DNA of 64,000 bases from Deltaproteobacteria bacterium (GTDB taxonomy: Bacteria; Desulfobacterota; Desulfobacteria; Desulfobacterales; Desulfosarcinaceae): NCBI GenBank assembly GCA_021824175.1, contig JAKALP010000007.1, positions 62,001 through 126,000 on the forward strand, in the 5' to 3' direction. Under the pieces are notes generated by a model that saw nothing but the letters and a program-made list of their open reading frames with translations, was not told where the DNA came from and ran no database searches. How positions within the stretch are numbered: position 1 is the stretch's first letter; each line of letters begins with the position of its first letter. The position numbers and the translations under genes are program-made. Of this stretch, positions 61,518 to 64,000 are shown piece by piece.

Positions 61518-62390
61518 ATGACCCCACCACGATCCATTGGCACCAGCACCAAGCTTTGTGCGGTGATTGGCAACCCCATAGCCCATAGTCTTTCCCCAGC
61601 CATACACAATGCGGCTTACCAGGCTCTTGGTTTGGACTTTGTCTATGTGGCGTTCCGAGTGGAAGATGTGAAGGGGGCCATCGCCGGCATGCGTGCGCTG
61701 GAAAACTTCCGCGGCCTGAGTGTCACCATTCCTCATAAAATCGAAGTCATGCGCCACGTGGATCAGATCGATGCCGTGGACCGTTCCATAGGCGCCATCA
61801 ATACGGTGGTGCGCGAAGGCGACCGGCTCATTGGATTTGGAACCGATGGTCCCGGTGCCCTCAAAGCCCTGACCGATGCCGGGGTGGCCCTGGCCGGCAA
61901 ACAGATCCTGATGCTGGGGGCCGGCGGCGCGGCCCGTTCCATCGCCTTTCCGCTAATCCATCACCATGCGGCCCCCGCGGCATTGACATTGCTCGATATC
62001 AATGAACCATTGCTCAATGGCCTAAGTGCGGATTTGGCCTCCGGCGGTAAAATCGCCATCCAGGCGGCCATGCTCACCGCGCCTTCCCTGGCCGCGGCCA
62101 TGGAGACAGCGGATGTCATCATCCATTGTACGTCAGTAGGCATGCACCCCAGGCAGGAGGGTTCTCTGGTTCCGGCCCACCTTTTCCGCAGCGGCCAAGT
62201 GGTATTTGACATCGTTTACACCCCATTGGAAACCAGGCTGCTGGCCGATGCCCGTCACCGGGGCCTTCAAACCATTTCCGGGGCGGAGATGTTCATCAAT
62301 CAGGCCGTGCTGCAATTCGAGCGGTTTACCGGAGCCCAGGCACCAGTGGAAGTCATGCGGCAAGTGGTGATGGAGAAACTAAAGAAATGA
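61518..62390 (+). CDS. aroE: Shikimate dehydrogenase AroE
   Basis: The 290-residue AroE reduces 3-dehydroshikimate with NADPH. Features are CAVIGNPIAHSLSPAIHNAAY (substrate Ser pair), SVTIPHKIEVMRH with catalytic Lys, GAINTVVREGDRLIGFGTDG and the NADP loop MLGAGGAARSIAFP. TTAGGAGC precedes the ATG at 61518; the in-frame extension upstream is not similar to the family. It overlaps aroK by 4 nt. Confidence 0.95.
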   Translation: MTPPRSIGTSTKLCAVIGNPIAHSLSPAIHNAAYQALGLDFVYVAFRVEDVKGAIAGMRALENFRGLSVTIPHKIEVMRHVDQIDAVDRSIGAINTVVREGDRLIGFGTDGPGALKALTDAGVALAGKQILMLGAGGAARSIAFPLIHHHAAPAALTLLDINEPLLNGLSADLASGGKIAIQAAMLTAPSLAAAMETADVIIHCTSVGMHPRQEGSLVPAHLFRSGQVVFDIVYTPLETRLLADARHRGLQTISGAEMFINQAVLQFERFTGAQAPVEVMRQVVMEKLKK

Positions 62391-62893
62391 ATATTGTGCT
62401 GATCGGATACCGCGGCACCGGCAAAAGCGCCGTGGGCAAAATCGTGGCCGAGCGCCTTAAAATGAAATATATCTCCATGGATGCCCGCATTGTGGAAAAG
62501 GCCGGCATGGCCATCCCCGACATTGTGACCAAGGTCGGCTGGCCGGGTTTTCGCGACCTGGAAAGCGCCGTGGCGCGGGAATTTGCGGGCCAGGACAATC
62601 TGGTCATCGATACCGGCGGCGGCGTCATTGAACGGCCGGAAAACATCCCCGCTCTTAAGCCCAACGGATTCATCATCTGGCTCAAAGCCTCGCCTGAAGT
62701 AATTGTCAGTCGCATCAAGGACGGCACTCAACGACCGGCCCTGACCCAGGGCAAAACCTTTACCGAAGAGGTTATCGAAGTTCTTTCCCAAAGGACCCCC
62801 AAGTACCAAGACGCGGCAGAATTCGAGATCGACACCGATACACTCACCCCGGAACAGGTAGCCTATGGCGTGATCGAAGCCTGCCGCCCCTAA
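62387..62893 (+). CDS. aroK: Shikimate kinase AroK
   Basis: The 168-residue kinase has the Walker A loop GYRGTGKSAVG, shikimate-binding segments SMDARIVEKAGM and PGFRDLESAVAREF, and TGGGVIERPEN. It phosphorylates shikimate after AroE, in the chorismate pathway. Its start overlaps the aroE stop (ATGA), so the two are translationally coupled. Confidence 0.94.
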   Translation: MNIVLIGYRGTGKSAVGKIVAERLKMKYISMDARIVEKAGMAIPDIVTKVGWPGFRDLESAVAREFAGQDNLVIDTGGGVIERPENIPALKPNGFIIWLKASPEVIVSRIKDGTQRPALTQGKTFTEEVIEVLSQRTPKYQDAAEFEIDTDTLTPEQVAYGVIEACRP

Positions 62894-63265
62894 AAAGCTT
62901 AAATTCCAATTAGCGTTTTTTGCCATTACTACCCCCGTATTTAACCCCTATTGCCTTTTGATTTGCATGCCATATAAATGAACTTTACTCGTTGAACTAA
63001 GCGGATGCTTCCTACTGCTTAACCGTTCAATTTCGTTAGGCTTCTAAAACCAACGCCATCTGTGACCAGCAGCTCGGACCCCAGCACGACACCAACGCTT
63101 CCGAAGGTGCAGGTTATTTATTCTTCTGTGTCCCGCCAAAAAGTTGATCATCAATTGTCCCGTGATGGAGCAGGCAAGCGGCGTGTTCCATAACGAGATG
63201 AGGAAAAACCATCATCTCAGTCTGATATCCGGCTCGGATATGGACGCAACAGAAAGGGGATTGCC
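62894..63265. other. Intergenic region without a supported gene
   Basis: About 370 bp between aroK and the PilZ gene. It is A/T-rich at 62930-63030. No gene, strong hairpin or repeat was recognised. Confidence 0.5.
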
Positions 63266-63784
63266 ATGCTACAACAAGCCAGCCAGCGAGCCTATCCAAG
63301 AATAATTTTCAAAGCTCCTATCCAGTGCGGGGTGGTCAATGGTGAAAGCAACTCTCAATTCCACAACGCCCGCACCCTTAATTACAGCGCCGGCGGTTTC
63401 TGCTACGAAACCGACCAACAGCTCATGCCTGAAGCCGAGGTGTGCATTGTCATGGACAACTACACTCCCGGACAAACCGGCCCAGAATGCTACCGCTCCT
63501 ATTTGACCCGCGTGTGTTGGATTCAACCATTATCTTCCCGCCGCAAGGAGCGGTTCGCGGCCGGTGCGCAAATTATTGCCCGCAGCCATGAAGTTCTCGA
63601 TGTGCAGTCACAAAAAGCGCGGCACAATTGCGATCTTTGCAGCGCGCTGACTTCTACCGTCTTACTTCATTCTACCGAAGCCAATGCACTGCTTTGCGAA
63701 CAGTGCTTTAAGCATTTTCAATCCCTGCCCAAGGGCAAGATCAGAGAATGCCTTGAACGCTTTTTGATGGGCAATGTGGTTTAG
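63266..63784 (+). CDS. PilZ-domain protein with C-terminal cysteine knuckles
   Basis: This 172-residue protein has a PilZ-like domain (RAYPRIIFKAPIQCGVVNG; TLNYSAGGFCYET in place of the D/NxSxxG motif; RVCWIQPL). A short tail carries two CxxC motifs (CDLCSALTST and CEQCFKHF) that could bind zinc. AAAGGGGATTGCC precedes the ATG. It probably senses cyclic di-GMP; the metal site is unusual for the family. It is 41 nt upstream of the KAS III-like gene. Confidence 0.72.
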   Translation: MLQQASQRAYPRIIFKAPIQCGVVNGESNSQFHNARTLNYSAGGFCYETDQQLMPEAEVCIVMDNYTPGQTGPECYRSYLTRVCWIQPLSSRRKERFAAGAQIIARSHEVLDVQSQKARHNCDLCSALTSTVLLHSTEANALLCEQCFKHFQSLPKGKIRECLERFLMGNVV

Positions 63785-63825
63785 AAAAGTGATCACAGTC
63801 TTCCTTAACCATCGCGAGGCAGAAC

Positions 63826-64000
63826 ATGCCCAACGCCGTTATCCATTCTACTGGCAGTTTTCTTCCCGATCACACCATCCACAATGAGGATCTGAACCAA
63901 TATCCCGCCACATCCAAGCTACTCATAAGTCAAAAAACAGGCGTGTTTTGCCGGCATCATGCAGATCAAGACCAATGTACTTCGGACTTAGCTTTTCAAG
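63826..64000 (+). CDS. 3-oxoacyl-ACP synthase III-like protein, C-terminus beyond window
   Basis: The first 58 residues read MPNAVIHSTGSFLPDHTIHN, then SQKTGVFCRHHADQDQCTSDLA, which matches the opening of FabH/KAS III-type condensing enzymes. GCGAGGCAGAAC precedes the ATG. The catalytic Cys lies outside the window, so the exact type (fatty acid, polyketide or hydrocarbon-related) cannot be judged. Confidence 0.75.
   Translation, partial: MPNAVIHSTGSFLPDHTIHNEDLNQYPATSKLLISQKTGVFCRHHADQDQCTSDLAFQ

Overview
This 64-kb window looks like chromosomal DNA of an anaerobic, probably sulfate-reducing, Desulfobacterota bacterium (Desulfobacteraceae or Desulfosarcinaceae type). The evidence is indirect: a glycyl radical enzyme with its activase, a Desulfovibrio gigas-type ferredoxin, FprA flavoprotein, rubredoxin, desulfoferrodoxin, rubrerythrin, a DUF3786 protein, a fused FAD/FeS D-lactate dehydrogenase and many two-component kinases. 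No sulfate-reduction gene, rRNA or tRNA is visible, so the assignment is an inference.

Left region (1-13.4 kb, all minus strand). A regulated catabolic cluster reads from right to left: sensor kinase, NarL-type regulator, receiver-only regulator, glycyl radical enzyme (GRE), aconitase X small and large subunits, SnoaL-like protein, an unrecognised 433-residue protein, a BASS-type anion transporter, a phosphofructokinase-fold protein with altered catalytic motifs, and the GRE activase, which runs off the window. This combination is the best candidate for an undescribed pathway. It suggests uptake of an organic anion, radical cleavage or elimination, and a second dehydration by aconitase X. The substrate cannot be read from sequence.

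Middle region (13.8-42.1 kb). A fused enoyl-CoA hydratase/3-hydroxyacyl-CoA dehydrogenase is followed by a 1164-residue membrane spermidine-synthase-like/TPR protein. Next come a desulforedoxin-like mini-protein, a cupin, a lactate racemase (LarA) with a D-lactate dehydrogenase, a PilZ protein, and a complete branched-chain-type ABC transporter (livKHMGF order). After these are sensor kinases, a cold-shock protein, an ArsS/AhpD-like pair, MoaC, a YkgJ-type protein, a CBS protein and an FAD oxidoreductase.

Island (about 42.2-48.5 kb). A visibly A+T-richer block is bounded by a serine-recombinase fragment on the left and REP-like repeats plus a REP-associated transposase fragment on the right. 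It carries a CI-like regulator and an operon of response regulator, histidine kinase and B12-binding radical SAM protein.

Right region (48.6-64 kb). An amidase lipoprotein, a DsrE-like protein and a class IV aminotransferase lead into a dense oxygen and redox defence block: ferredoxin, FprA, rubredoxin, an FMN reductase-arsenate reductase fusion, a multiheme cytochrome, cytochrome bd, zinc-ribbon mini-proteins, desulfoferrodoxin and rubrerythrin. The end holds a rhodanese, DUF3786, aroE-aroK, a PilZ protein and the start of a KAS III-like gene.

Several repeat families occupy intergenic DNA. The most notable is a three-copy hairpin element with a conserved 29-nt loop and inner arms that differ in sequence but keep their pairing.
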